A stretch of DNA of 64,000 nt from Rhodoplanes sp. Z2-YC6860 (GTDB lineage: Bacteria > Pseudomonadota > Alphaproteobacteria > Rhizobiales > Xanthobacteraceae). A model generated the notes under the pieces. It did no database searches and was not told where the DNA came from. It saw only the letters and a list, made by a program, of their open reading frames with translations. Position 1 is the stretch's first letter. Each line of letters starts with the position of its first letter. Made by a program: the position numbers and the translations under genes. This document shows positions 53,291 to 62,131 of the stretch, piece by piece. The stretch is taken from positions 6,904,029 to 6,968,028 of the forward strand of contig NZ_CP007440.1 in NCBI RefSeq assembly GCF_001579845.1, in the 5' to 3' direction.

Positions 53291-53422
53291 AAGCTTGCGA
53301 CAATCTTGCTATCATTTCGCGCGAGGGCGACACTCGCGACCGTGCTAATGAAGTTTCAGGCGACCAACAAGATCCCCGGACAACAGGGGACTTAAAACAA
53401 TCACCACTCGGGAGTGAAACCA

Positions 53423-54670
53423 ATGTCGATTAAGCGTCGATCCGTACTCAAGGGCATGCTGGCAACTGGCGCCAGCATCGCTGCGCTGAAAGCGCCAGCC
53501 GTCCATGCGCAGGCCGCGCCATTCAAGCTGGGACTTCTTACCGTGAAGACCGGTCCGCTCGCCCAGGGCGGTATCCAGATGGAACAGGGTGTCCTCACCT
53601 TCCTGAAAGAGAAGAACAACATGATGGCCGGCCGCAAGGTCGAGTTCTTCTCGGCCGATACCGGCGGCAATCCGGCCGGCACCAAGACCAAGGCGCAGGA
53701 ACTGGTCGAGCGCGACAAGGTCGACTGCATCCTCGGGCCGCTTGCCGCATTCGAGCTGCTCGCGATCTCCGACTACATCGCGCAAAGCAAGATGCCGCTC
53801 CTGAGCCTCGCCGCTGCCGAGGACATGACGCAGCGCAGACCCAATCCGTATTTCATCCGCGCCTCGGCCACGTCCGGCCAGGCGATGCACCCGATGGCGG
53901 ACTATGCCGCCAAGGAGTTGAAGCTGAAGCGGATCGCCTGCATCTCCGAAGACTTCGCCTTCGGCCACGAGCAGATGGGCGCATTCCAGCGCGTGTTCGA
54001 GGACAACGGCGGCAAGATCGTCAAGAAGATCTGGCCGCCGCTGGTCACGCCGGATTACACGCCCTACGTCGCGCAGATCGAGGATTGCGACGGTGTGTGC
54101 CAGGGCTTCGCCGGCTCGAACCCGCTGCGCTTCATGAAGGCCTATGCGGGCGCCGGGATGAAGTTCCCGGTCGTGACCGGCGAGACCGGCGGCGACGACG
54201 CCCTGCTCAAGAGCTTCGGCGAGGAGGCGATCGGCCTGACGAGCTGCATCCCCTATACGCTCGATCTCGAGACCGAGAGCAACAAGCGCTTCGTCGACGG
54301 CATGCTGAAGAATTTCGACACCGTGCCGGGCCAGTATGCCGGCCTGCTCTACGTCAACTGCATGGTGGTGGAGGCGGGCCTTCAGGCGCTCGGCGGTGAC
54401 GCCAGCGACAAGACCAAGTTTGTGAACGCCATGCGGTCGGTCAATCTCACCGACACGCCGCGCGGCCCGGTCAAGTTCGACCACTTGGGCAACGTGGTCG
54501 GCGATTTCTACATCCGCAAGCTTGGCAAGGACGGCGCCAAATACGGCCTCAAGCTTTGGAACAAGACCATCAAGACCTATCACAACGTCAGTCAATTCTG
54601 GACCTACGACGAGAAGCAGTTCCTCTCGCAGCCGGTCTATTCACGCGACTACCCGCCGCTCAAGCCATGA
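53423..54670 (+). CDS. Branched-chain-type ABC solute-binding protein, cluster 2
   Basis: A 415-residue periplasmic binding protein with a twin-arginine-like signal (MSIKRRSVLKGMLATGASIA, ending VHAQAA), unlike the Sec signal of the cluster 1 paralogue. The type I fold shows FKLGLLTVKTGPLAQGGIQME, GGNPAGTKTKAQELVERDKV, and KKIWPPLVTPDYTPYV. It ends YSRDYPPLKP. GGGAG lies eight bases before the ATG at 53423; the frame could start at a GTG three codons earlier. First gene of cluster 2. Confidence 0.9.
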   Translation: MSIKRRSVLKGMLATGASIAALKAPAVHAQAAPFKLGLLTVKTGPLAQGGIQMEQGVLTFLKEKNNMMAGRKVEFFSADTGGNPAGTKTKAQELVERDKVDCILGPLAAFELLAISDYIAQSKMPLLSLAAAEDMTQRRPNPYFIRASATSGQAMHPMADYAAKELKLKRIACISEDFAFGHEQMGAFQRVFEDNGGKIVKKIWPPLVTPDYTPYVAQIEDCDGVCQGFAGSNPLRFMKAYAGAGMKFPVVTGETGGDDALLKSFGEEAIGLTSCIPYTLDLETESNKRFVDGMLKNFDTVPGQYAGLLYVNCMVVEAGLQALGGDASDKTKFVNAMRSVNLTDTPRGPVKFDHLGNVVGDFYIRKLGKDGAKYGLKLWNKTIKTYHNVSQFWTYDEKQFLSQPVYSRDYPPLKP

Positions 54671-54746
54671 CGAAGATGGCGGGCGCTGCTGAAGCCGGCG
54701 CCCGCCATTCGCCGGGGGGACGAACGAGCGCGGGAATTTTCTGGCA

Positions 54747-55619
54747 ATGACGTTCTGGCTGATTCTGACGGTCAACAGCGTCGCCTTCGGCGGTCTGCTG
54801 TTTCTGCTGTCGGCGGGCTTCTCGCTGATCTTCGGTCTGATGCGCATTCCGAATTTGACGCACGGCTCGCTGTTCATGCTGGGCGCCTACTTCGGCGCGT
54901 CCTTCATGCTTGGAGTCGGCGGCGTTCAGCTCAATTTCTGGCTGGCAGCGATCCTCGCGACGGCACTGGTTGCGTTGCTCGGCGCGCTGATCGAGCGACT
55001 GCTGCTGCGGCGGCTGCCCGGCGACGCGCTGGCCCAGGTGCTGGTGACGCTCGGACTGTCTTTCATGGCGGCCGACTTCTGCCTCATGGTCTGGGGTGGC
55101 GATCCGATCAATATCGAAACGCCCAGCGCCCTCGTTGGCTTCACGCGGATGGGTCCCGCAGCGTTCCCGAACTACAAGCTCGCCATCGTCGCCATCGCCG
55201 TCGTTTTCGCCGTCGGACTTTGGATGCTGCTGGACAAAACACGGCTCGGTGCGATGATCCGCGCCGGCGTCGATGATCCTGATATGGCGCGCGTGGTCGG
55301 CATCCGGGTGTCGCGGCTGTTCACCATCGTGTTTGCGCTTGGCGCCGGCCTTGCGGGCTTCGCCGGTATCATGGGCGGCCCGAGCCTCTCCGCCTATCCG
55401 GGCCTCGACCAGGACATGCTGCCGCTGGCGCTTGTGGTCGTCATTCTCGGCGGCACCGGGAGTCTGCTCGGCTCCTTCGTTGGCAGCATCATCGTCGGCT
55501 TCATCTACAACTTCGGCCAGGCGCTGCTGCCCGAGCTCGCTTACTTCGTGCTGTTTCTGCCGATGCTTCTGGTGTTGATCTTCCGGCCGCAAGGCCTGTT
55601 CGGCAGGCACATCCTATGA
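54747..55619 (+). CDS. Branched-chain-type ABC permease (LivH), cluster 2
   Basis: A 290-residue membrane protein with LivH topology: LLFLLSAGFSLIFGLMRIPNLTHGSL, coupling loop GIRVSRLFTIVFALGAGLAGF and the C-terminal LLVLIFRPQGLFGRHIL. The ATG at 54747 lies 76 bp after the binding-protein stop, behind GGGAATTTTC. Its stop overlaps the LivM start (ATGA), so translation is coupled. Second gene of cluster 2, whose order is binding protein, LivH, LivM, LivG, LivF. Confidence 0.93.
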   Translation: MTFWLILTVNSVAFGGLLFLLSAGFSLIFGLMRIPNLTHGSLFMLGAYFGASFMLGVGGVQLNFWLAAILATALVALLGALIERLLLRRLPGDALAQVLVTLGLSFMAADFCLMVWGGDPINIETPSALVGFTRMGPAAFPNYKLAIVAIAVVFAVGLWMLLDKTRLGAMIRAGVDDPDMARVVGIRVSRLFTIVFALGAGLAGFAGIMGGPSLSAYPGLDQDMLPLALVVVILGGTGSLLGSFVGSIIVGFIYNFGQALLPELAYFVLFLPMLLVLIFRPQGLFGRHIL

Positions 55620-56614
55620 GTGGCATGTCGAACGCCCGCAACGTCGCCCTTGTCGCGGCCTTGGCCGCGCTGGTCATCCTGCCTTTCTGGATGCCGGGCA
55701 TCTACTACATCAACGTCGCGAGCCAGGTGCTGTTCTACGCGATCTTCGCGCTTGGCCTGAACCTCCTGGTCGGATATGGCGGGCTGGTGTCGCTCGGTCA
55801 CGCCGGGCTGTTCGGCATCACGGCCTATGCCACCGCCTATCTGCTCTCGATGGGAACGGGCCACACCGCGGCGATTCTTGGAGGGCTTGTCATCAGCCTC
55901 GGCGCGACCGCCATCTTCGCTGCGCTGGCGCTCCGCGCCACAGGCATCGGCTTCATCATGATCACCCTGGCGCTCGGCCAGATCATCTGGGGCCTCGCCT
56001 ACCGCTGGATCAGCATCACCGGTGGCGACAACGGAATCAATGTCAAAGCGCGTCCCGCGCCGTTCGGCTTCGATCTCGGCGCGCCAAACGAGTTCTACTA
56101 CACCACGCTTATTATTTTTCTGATTGCGCTCGTCGCCGTGACGATCTTCGTGCGCTCACCGTTCGGCGCGGCCCTCAAAGGCACCCGCGATCAGCCGCGC
56201 CGTATGAACGCGCTCGGCTATCACGTCTGGGCCATCCGCTTTTGGGCCTGCATGCTGTCCGGCCTGCTCACCGCCATCGCCGGGGTCCTGTTCGTCTACT
56301 ACACGCAATTCATCAGCCCACAGACCACGTCGCTGACCTCGTCCGCCGAGGTGCTGTTGATGGTGATCGCCGGCGGTCCCGCAACGCTGCTCGGCCCGAT
56401 TGTCGGAGCCGCGCTCGTGGTCATCGTCAAGAACGTGGTCTCAGGCTACATCGAGCGCTGGAATTTTCTGCTGGGCGCGATCTTCGTCGCCATCGTCATC
56501 CTGATGCCGGAGGGTCTCGTGCCCGGCACCGTGCGGCTATGGCGCCACGGCTGGCGGGCCTTCCGCCGCCGGCGGAGCATCACGCTCGCTGGAAACGCGG
56601 AGCGTAAATCATGA
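55616..56614 (+). CDS. Branched-chain-type ABC permease (LivM), cluster 2
   Basis: A 332-residue membrane protein with the LivM blocks FALGLNLLVGYGGLVSLGHAGLFGITAY, RPAPFGFDLGAPNEFYY and TSSAEVLLMVIAGGPATLLGPIVGA. It overlaps LivH by 4 bp at the start and LivG by 4 bp at the end, both ATGA. The ~50-residue basic C-terminus (RLWRHGWRAFRRRRS) faces the cytoplasm. Confidence 0.93.
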   Translation: MSGMSNARNVALVAALAALVILPFWMPGIYYINVASQVLFYAIFALGLNLLVGYGGLVSLGHAGLFGITAYATAYLLSMGTGHTAAILGGLVISLGATAIFAALALRATGIGFIMITLALGQIIWGLAYRWISITGGDNGINVKARPAPFGFDLGAPNEFYYTTLIIFLIALVAVTIFVRSPFGAALKGTRDQPRRMNALGYHVWAIRFWACMLSGLLTAIAGVLFVYYTQFISPQTTSLTSSAEVLLMVIAGGPATLLGPIVGAALVVIVKNVVSGYIERWNFLLGAIFVAIVILMPEGLVPGTVRLWRHGWRAFRRRRSITLAGNAERKS

Positions 56615-57348
56615 GCGCGCTCGTCGTCAGCAAGCTCTGCAAGGCGTTCGGCGGCCTGCGGGTCACCACCGACGTCAACCTGAACGTCGAGCCGGGCGAG
56701 CGCAGGCTGATCATCGGCCCGAACGGCGCAGGCAAGACCACCCTTTTCAACCTGATCACTGGCGAACTCACACCGGACTCGGGCTCCGTTCAACTGCACG
56801 GCCAGGATATCACTGGCATCCCGAGCCGCCGCCGCGCCCATCTCGGCATGGCGCGCACGTACCAGATCATCACGCTGTTCGCCCGCGACACCATCGTGCG
56901 CAACGTCACGCTGGCGCTGCTCGGACTTTCGAAGGAGCGCTGGAACCCGCTGTCGGTCATCGACCGGAACTCTGCCTTGATCGATCGCGCACACGAAGCG
57001 CTGCAACAGGTCGGTTTGCGGCATGTTGCAGACCGGCCGCTGTCGCAAACATCATACGGCGAGAAGCGTCGGGTCGAGATCGCGATGGCGCTGGCGCAGA
57101 AGCCGAAGGTGCTGCTGCTCGACGAACCCTACGCTGGCCTGTCGATTGACGAACGCCGCGACGTGCAAGAATCGCTGCGCGCCATTCCGCGCGACGTGAC
57201 CATCGTCATGATCGAGCACAACATGGATGTCGCGCTCGATTTCGCCGACAGCATCACGCTCTTGCATTTCGGCAAGGTCATCGTCGAAGGCACCCGCGCC
57301 GAGGTCGTCGCCGATCCGCGCACCCGGGAGGTCTACCTTGGGCACTAG
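56611..57348 (+). CDS. Branched-chain-type ABC ATPase (LivG), cluster 2
   Basis: A 245-residue ATPase. Walker A is IIGPNGAGKTTLFNLITG, the signature QTSYGEKRRVEIAMALA (a divergent LSGGQ), Walker B VLLLDEPYAGLSIDE, and switch His in IVMIEHNMDVALDFA. The unusual signature YGEKRR is a mild deviation from the LivG norm. It ends TREVYLGH, and its last 11 bases overlap the LivF start. Confidence 0.94.
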   Translation: MSALVVSKLCKAFGGLRVTTDVNLNVEPGERRLIIGPNGAGKTTLFNLITGELTPDSGSVQLHGQDITGIPSRRRAHLGMARTYQIITLFARDTIVRNVTLALLGLSKERWNPLSVIDRNSALIDRAHEALQQVGLRHVADRPLSQTSYGEKRRVEIAMALAQKPKVLLLDEPYAGLSIDERRDVQESLRAIPRDVTIVMIEHNMDVALDFADSITLLHFGKVIVEGTRAEVVADPRTREVYLGH

Positions 57349-58060
57349 CGCACTGGCCTTGAACGGCATCGACGCCTTCTACGGCGACAGCCACATCCTG
57401 CAGAATGTTTCGTTCAGCCTCGGCGAAGGGCGGCTGCTGGGGTTGCTCGGCCGAAATGGCGCCGGCAAGTCAACCTGCATGAACGTGACCGTTGGTTTGC
57501 TCCCGCCGCGCCGGGGCGCGGTCGAGGTGTTCGGCAAGGCGGTGGCAAGCCTACCGCCGGAGCAGATCGCGGCCTGCGGCGTCGCGCTGGTGCCGCAAGG
57601 CCGCCGAATCTTCAAGAGTCTTTCGGTGCAGGAGAATCTGGTGGTCGCGGCGCGAAAGCCCGACGCCGGGAGCCGGCACGCGCCATGGACCATGGACACT
57701 GTGTACGGCATGTTCCCGCGTTTGAACGAACGAAAGCACCAGGTCGCGGTGCATCTGTCCGGCGGCGAGCAGCAGATGCTGGCGATCGGGCGCGCGCTGA
57801 TGCAGAACCCCCGCGTGCTGCTGATGGATGAGCCGTCCGAAGGACTGGCGCCGCAGATCGTTGCCGAGGTCATGGCCACGATCCGGAAGCTGAAGGAAAG
57901 CGGTTTGTCGATCGTGCTGGTGGAGCAGAACCCGACGCTGGTGTTTGATGTCGCCGACGACATCGTCATTCTCAACAGCGGACAGGTCGCGGTGGTCTCG
58001 ACGGCGGCCGAGCTCCGGCGTGACGGCGTCGACCTGCAGCAGCATCTCGGCGTATTTTGA
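57338..58060 (+). CDS. Branched-chain-type ABC ATPase (LivF), cluster 2, TTG start
   Basis: A 240-residue ATPase starting with TTG at 57338, six bases behind GGGAGG and 11 bp inside LivG. No ATG fits the canonical N-terminus (ALALNGIDAFYGDSHILQNV). Walker A is LLGRNGAGKSTCMNVTVG, signature HLSGGEQQMLAIGRAL, Walker B VLLMDEPSEGLAPQI and LivF Gln in LVEQNPTL. The same TTG arrangement recurs in the third cluster at 63926. Confidence 0.93.
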   Translation: MGTSALALNGIDAFYGDSHILQNVSFSLGEGRLLGLLGRNGAGKSTCMNVTVGLLPPRRGAVEVFGKAVASLPPEQIAACGVALVPQGRRIFKSLSVQENLVVAARKPDAGSRHAPWTMDTVYGMFPRLNERKHQVAVHLSGGEQQMLAIGRALMQNPRVLLMDEPSEGLAPQIVAEVMATIRKLKESGLSIVLVEQNPTLVFDVADDIVILNSGQVAVVSTAAELRRDGVDLQQHLGVF

Positions 58061-58084
58061 CGTTTCAACCACAGGAAATCCGCA

Positions 58085-59149
58085 ATGGCCGATATTTGGA
58101 ACAAGTATGAACCGACCGCAGCACGAAAGCGCGGCAAACCGGGCCGCGAGTCGCGGCCGAAAAGCATCACGATCGACATGCATGCCCACGTCGCAATTGC
58201 GCGCGCCGGAGAGATCGCCGGCCCCCATATCGACACCTCCAAGGTCCCGCTCGATCACTTCTCGACACCCGAGACCAAGGCCATCCAGGCCAAGCAGGCT
58301 GCCGATATCGGCGATCGCATCCGCAACACCGATGCCCGCTTTCACGTGATGGATGACATGGGCGTGGACGTGCAGCTCATCTCGCCCGGGCCGCCGCAGA
58401 TCTACTACACGATCCCGATCGAGCCCGCGGTCAAGGCCACGCAAGCGCTCAACGACGGCATCGCCGAATATGTCGGCAAGCACAACGACCGGCTCTGCGC
58501 GCTTGGCAGCGTGCCGATGGGTGATGCCGGCGAGGCCGTGAAGGAGCTCGAGCGCTGCATGAAGCAGCTCAAGTTCAAGGGCGTGGAGATATTGACCAAC
58601 GTCGGCGGCAAAGAGCTGTCCGATCCGACATTCGCGCCGTTCTGGAAAAAAGCCGAGGAGCTCGGCGCGCTGGTCATGCTCCACCCCAATGGATTCACGC
58701 AAGCCGACCGCCTGAGCCGCTTCTACTTCAACAACGTCATCGGCAATCCGCTGGATACGACGATCGCCCTGCACTACCTCATCTTCGACGGCGTGCTGGA
58801 GCGCCATCCGAACCTGAAGATCTTCGCCGTGCACGGCGGTGGCTATCTCGGCGCCTATTCCGGCCGCATCGACCATGCCTGGGGCGCACGCGCGGATTCG
58901 CATGGCACGCTGCCGAAGCCGCCGACCGAGTATCTTAAGAAGATTTATTTCGACACCGTGGTGTTCACACCGATTCAGCTCGAAGCGCTGGTGAAAACAT
59001 TCGGCGTGGATCACGTGTTCTTGGGGACGGACTATCCGTTCGACATGGCGGATTTCGATCCGATCGAACACGTGGTGAGCACAGGGTTCGATGCGACGGC
59101 GACCGCGGCGATCTGCGGCGGCAACGCAAAGAAGCTGTTGGGGCTTTAG
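58085..59149 (+). CDS. Amidohydrolase-superfamily protein (ACMSD-like)
   Basis: A 354-residue metal-dependent TIM-barrel protein. The metal motif HAH appears in IDMHAHVAI at about 33-36, with later His in LHPNGF and AVHGGGYLGAYSG and the Asp in GTDYPFDMADF. This is the aminocarboxymuconate-semialdehyde decarboxylase-like group, acting as decarboxylase or hydrolase on small carboxylates. The ATG at 58085 is 24 bp after LivF with AGGAAATCC before it, so it belongs to the cluster 2 operon and probably acts on the imported compound. Confidence 0.92.
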   Translation: MADIWNKYEPTAARKRGKPGRESRPKSITIDMHAHVAIARAGEIAGPHIDTSKVPLDHFSTPETKAIQAKQAADIGDRIRNTDARFHVMDDMGVDVQLISPGPPQIYYTIPIEPAVKATQALNDGIAEYVGKHNDRLCALGSVPMGDAGEAVKELERCMKQLKFKGVEILTNVGGKELSDPTFAPFWKKAEELGALVMLHPNGFTQADRLSRFYFNNVIGNPLDTTIALHYLIFDGVLERHPNLKIFAVHGGGYLGAYSGRIDHAWGARADSHGTLPKPPTEYLKKIYFDTVVFTPIQLEALVKTFGVDHVFLGTDYPFDMADFDPIEHVVSTGFDATATAAICGGNAKKLLGL

Positions 59150-59166
59150 AGCGAAGCTGTCGCAAC

Positions 59167-59312
59167 ACGTGTCCCGGACGCGGTGCAGCGCGAAGCGATG
59201 CACCGCTGATCCGGGACCCCGGTTGCTATCGGCATAAGGAAAGAAACCGGGGTCCCGGGTCTGCAGCGCATCACCGCGCTTCGCTTGTGCTGCGCTGCGC
59301 CCGGGACACGTG
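59167..59312. repeat. Double-hairpin intergenic repeat, copy 2 (inverted relative to copy 1)
   Basis: CACGTGTCCCGGACG at the left and GCCCGGGACACGTG at the right form the outer arms; GATCCGGGACCCCGG and CCGGGGTCCCGGGTC form the inner pair. The order of elements is the reverse complement of 45101-45242. It lies between the amidohydrolase gene and the converging monooxygenase gene. Confidence 0.88.
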
Positions 59313-59327
59313 GCGAGAGAGTGCGCT

Positions 59328-60533
59328 TCAAGCTTCCAAAAAATCCACCAGCGCCGTCTCTTCAATCACCGCCTGTGCAGTGCTGTAACGCCCAGCATGC
59401 GCGCGCTCTTCTTCGGTCTGCGTGGCCTGCAAATACGCACCCAGATGCCGCGCGCGCTCTATGACACGGCGGCCGATGGGAAGCCTTTCGGCCTCGAACC
59501 GCCGCAGCGCAGGCTCGACATCATCCGACGCGAGCGCCCGCACCAGAGCCGTCACATCATCCGACGCCTTCGACACCCCGGCGCCGACATGGGGCCGCGC
59601 CACGAAGGCCGCATCGCCGATGATGGCGACCCGGCCGAACGTCATCCGGGGAGTCTCCAGATCATAGATCGGCTGCAGCACTGGCTCGGTCATCAGCCGG
59701 GCGACGACGCGCATCTGCGGCGCAACCAGCCGTTCGGCGGCAGCGCGCATCGCGGCAATCGCCTGCTTGCGGACGAGCGGCGGAGGAATCGAAATCGCGT
59801 GCGTGACGCCGCTTTCGTCGGTGAGCAGCCGCTGCAGCTCGCCACGCTCGTCGGCCGGCCGGTACCAGATCACGTTCAGCCGCCGCTGTCCGGGGCGCAG
59901 GTCGTTATCCGGCCCTGCCACCGGATAGGCCAGGAACTGCTCGCCCGGCGGCAGGCAGAACACCATGTATTCAAACAGCTCGCGATGGATCGCGGGCGGC
60001 AACGCGCTTTCAGGAATGAGCGAGCGCCATGCCACATAGCCGGCATAGAGCGGCGCGAGGTCGGGAATGAGCTGCTGGCGCACCGTGGAGCGGATGCCGT
60101 CAGCCGCCACGAGAAGATCGGCCGTCACGCGGCTGCCGTCCGAGAAATGCGCGGTCACCGCGCGGCCGTCCTGCTCGAAATGCTTGAGGCCGATACCGCG
60201 ACGGTAATTTGCTGCCGGAAACGCGTCGCGCAGGAGCCGATAGAGCCGCTCCCAGGCTGTCAAAGTCTGCGGACAGCGGAACTCGCAGACCGTTTTGCCA
60301 TCGACATCCAGGATTTTCCGCGTCGTCATCTCGACACCGAGATCGACCGGGTCGATGCCAAGAAACCGCAATGCCTCGATCACCGGCGGCTGGGCCACGA
60401 TCCCTGCCCCACGGCCGGCGAGTTCGCCCTCGGCGCGCTCATAGATGTCGACGTCGAAACCCAGCTTGCGCAATTGCAGGCCGGCGAACAGCCCGCTCAT
60501 CGAGCCGCCGATTACGATGGCGCGCTTGCCCAC
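59328..60533 (-). CDS. FAD-dependent aromatic-ring monooxygenase (2,6-dihydroxypyridine hydroxylase-like)
   Basis: Flavoprotein hydroxylase acting on a hydroxylated ring with NAD(P)H and O2. The protein is about 401 residues. FAD binding is at IVIGGSMSGLFAGLQLRKLG near the N-terminus, the DG motif in LVAADGIRSTVRQQL, and the GD motif in RVAIIGDAAFVARPHVGAG. The start is uncertain: GTG at 60533 (GGGTGAG upstream) is preferred, GTG 60542 or TTG 60587 are alternatives. It is divergent from a cupin-like gene, 71 bp apart. The specific substrate is inferred from overall resemblance to DHPH. Confidence 0.88.
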   Translation of the reverse strand: MGKRAIVIGGSMSGLFAGLQLRKLGFDVDIYERAEGELAGRGAGIVAQPPVIEALRFLGIDPVDLGVEMTTRKILDVDGKTVCEFRCPQTLTAWERLYRLLRDAFPAANYRRGIGLKHFEQDGRAVTAHFSDGSRVTADLLVAADGIRSTVRQQLIPDLAPLYAGYVAWRSLIPESALPPAIHRELFEYMVFCLPPGEQFLAYPVAGPDNDLRPGQRRLNVIWYRPADERGELQRLLTDESGVTHAISIPPPLVRKQAIAAMRAAAERLVAPQMRVVARLMTEPVLQPIYDLETPRMTFGRVAIIGDAAFVARPHVGAGVSKASDDVTALVRALASDDVEPALRRFEAERLPIGRRVIERARHLGAYLQATQTEEERAHAGRYSTAQAVIEETALVDFLEA

Positions 60534-60604
60534 TGCTCTCACCCGACCGTTCTTGTCATTCCCAAAATCCTTTATACTGTGATCCAAACCACTGGAGGAA
60601 TGCC

Positions 60605-61048
60605 ATGGCGCTCACCATGCTGGACAAGAAGGCGGCCGTCGAAGACCGCAGCGAATGGCCCGCCGCGATCAAGGCCGAGTTCGACCGCGAAAGCCGCGCC
60701 CACAACGGCTGCGTGGGCACAGAGCTTCTTTCGGAAACCGACAAAGTGCGGATCTGGATCATCCGACTGCAGCCCGGGGAGCGGGTCGGCTTCCACCGCC
60801 ATGTGCTGAATTACTTCTGGACCTCGGTGAACGGCGGCCGCGGCCGCCAGCATCTGATGGACGGCACCACCGTCGAGCACACCTACGCACCGGGCGAGAC
60901 GCGCCACGAGACCTATGGGCCGGGCCAATACAAGGTCCATGACCTGGAAAATCTCGGCGACCAGGAGATGATCTTCAACACCATCGAATTCCTGGACAGC
61001 GCGAACAAACCGCTGCCAGTACCCGACAGCGTACGAATGCGCTCGTAA
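60605..61048 (+). CDS. Cupin-like small protein
   Basis: A 147-residue protein with one cupin-like beta barrel: the first motif region PGERVGFHRHVLNYFWTSVNGG with HRH as candidate metal ligands, and the second ETYGPGQYKVHDLEN. It could be a small metal-dependent isomerase/dioxygenase or an accessory protein. The ATG at 60605 is set by GGAGGA five bases earlier; an overlapping ATG at 60600 is out of frame. It is divergent from the monooxygenase, which suggests a shared pathway. Confidence 0.83.
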   Translation: MALTMLDKKAAVEDRSEWPAAIKAEFDRESRAHNGCVGTELLSETDKVRIWIIRLQPGERVGFHRHVLNYFWTSVNGGRGRQHLMDGTTVEHTYAPGETRHETYGPGQYKVHDLENLGDQEMIFNTIEFLDSANKPLPVPDSVRMRS

Positions 61049-61059
61049 TTTGAGCATTG

Positions 61060-61087
61060 CCGCGCCGCCACAATTTTCGCGGCGCGG
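61060..61087 (+). terminator. GC-rich hairpin after the cupin-like gene
   Basis: A perfect 9-bp stem (CCGCGCCGC and GCGGCGCGG) with a 10-base loop starts 11 bp past the stop. There is no T-run after it, so termination is only likely. Confidence 0.45.
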
Positions 61088-61257
61088 TATCAGACACCGC
61101 GCCATCCGACGATCAGACGATGGTGCAATGACGTGCGGCCCCTCGCCGCTTGCGACACACTAGCCAAGCCGCACCGCATCCTGCACACTGTGGTCCGCAC
61201 ATATGGTGCGCGCTGAACAACGAGCCGAAAAACGGTCGCGCCGGGGGGAACGTCCGC

Positions 61258-62121
61258 TTGGAACTGCTGGTCAATGCCATCATTGCCGGATTGCTGCTGG
61301 GCGGTTTCTACGCCGCTGTGACGGTCGGGGTGTCGATCTCGTTCGGCATCCTCGACATCGTCAACATCGCGCATCCGGCCTTCATCATCCTCGGCTCGTA
61401 CATCGCCTACATCGCGAACCAGACATTGGGGCTGGACCCGATCCTGACCGCCGTGATCGCGCTGCCGGCGTTCTACGCCCTCGGCGCGCTGGTCTATCAG
61501 GTCTACTACGCCTCGTTCGAGAAGCGCGGCCAGGACGCGCTGCGGGGGCTCGCCTTCTTCTTCGGCCTGCTCTTTGTCACCGAAGTGCTGCTGATCCTGG
61601 TGTTCGGCGTCGACTATCGTTACGTGCAGGCCTTCTACATCGATCAGACGCTGCACTTCGGTTTCGTCGATATCCCCTTCCGCATGCTGATCCCTTGCGT
61701 GATCTCGCTGCTGATGATGGCGCTGCTGCAGCTCTACCTGTCGCGCACGTTCACCGGACGCGCCATCATGGCGGTGTCGCAGGACCAGCTTGCATTGCGG
61801 CTGATGTCCGCCGACCCGACCAAGATCAAGCGCATCGCATTTGCGGTCTCGATCGCCACAGCGGCCATGGCCGGAGCCTTCCTGATCATCATCCAGCCGG
61901 TCGAGCCCTCCGTCGGCCGCGAATATATCGGCCGGGTGTTTGCGATCTGCGTGCTTGGCGGTCTGCAAAGCCTGCCCGGCACGGTGATCGCCGCGATGCT
62001 GCTCGGCGTCGTCGAGAGCATCACAGCGACGTTCTACGGCCCGTCCTGGGCACCGGCGGTGTCGTTCGGCTTCCTGCTTCTCACGCTGGCGTTCCGGCCG
62101 GCCGGTCTCCTCGGACGATAG
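61258..62121 (+). CDS. Branched-chain-type ABC permease (LivH), cluster 3, TTG start
   Basis: A 287-residue membrane protein. LivH features are LLVNAIIAGLLLGGFYAAVTVG, ISFGILDIVNIAHPAFIILG, RLMSADPTKIKRIAF in the coupling region and the end FRPAGLLGR. TTG at 61258, nine bases after GGGGGGA, gives the canonical N-terminus; the frame is open 36 codons earlier, with a poor N-terminal sequence. It opens cluster 3, whose binding protein is not present in this order. The binding protein may lie beyond the right edge. Confidence 0.9.
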   Translation: MELLVNAIIAGLLLGGFYAAVTVGVSISFGILDIVNIAHPAFIILGSYIAYIANQTLGLDPILTAVIALPAFYALGALVYQVYYASFEKRGQDALRGLAFFFGLLFVTEVLLILVFGVDYRYVQAFYIDQTLHFGFVDIPFRMLIPCVISLLMMALLQLYLSRTFTGRAIMAVSQDQLALRLMSADPTKIKRIAFAVSIATAAMAGAFLIIIQPVEPSVGREYIGRVFAICVLGGLQSLPGTVIAAMLLGVVESITATFYGPSWAPAVSFGFLLLTLAFRPAGLLGR

Positions 62122-62131
62122 GCGGCCGAAC

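Noticed and set aside
60553-60578. TTGTCA and TATACT as a sigma-70 promoter between the monooxygenase and cupin genes
   Set aside because: The spacing is 14 bases, too short for a standard promoter.
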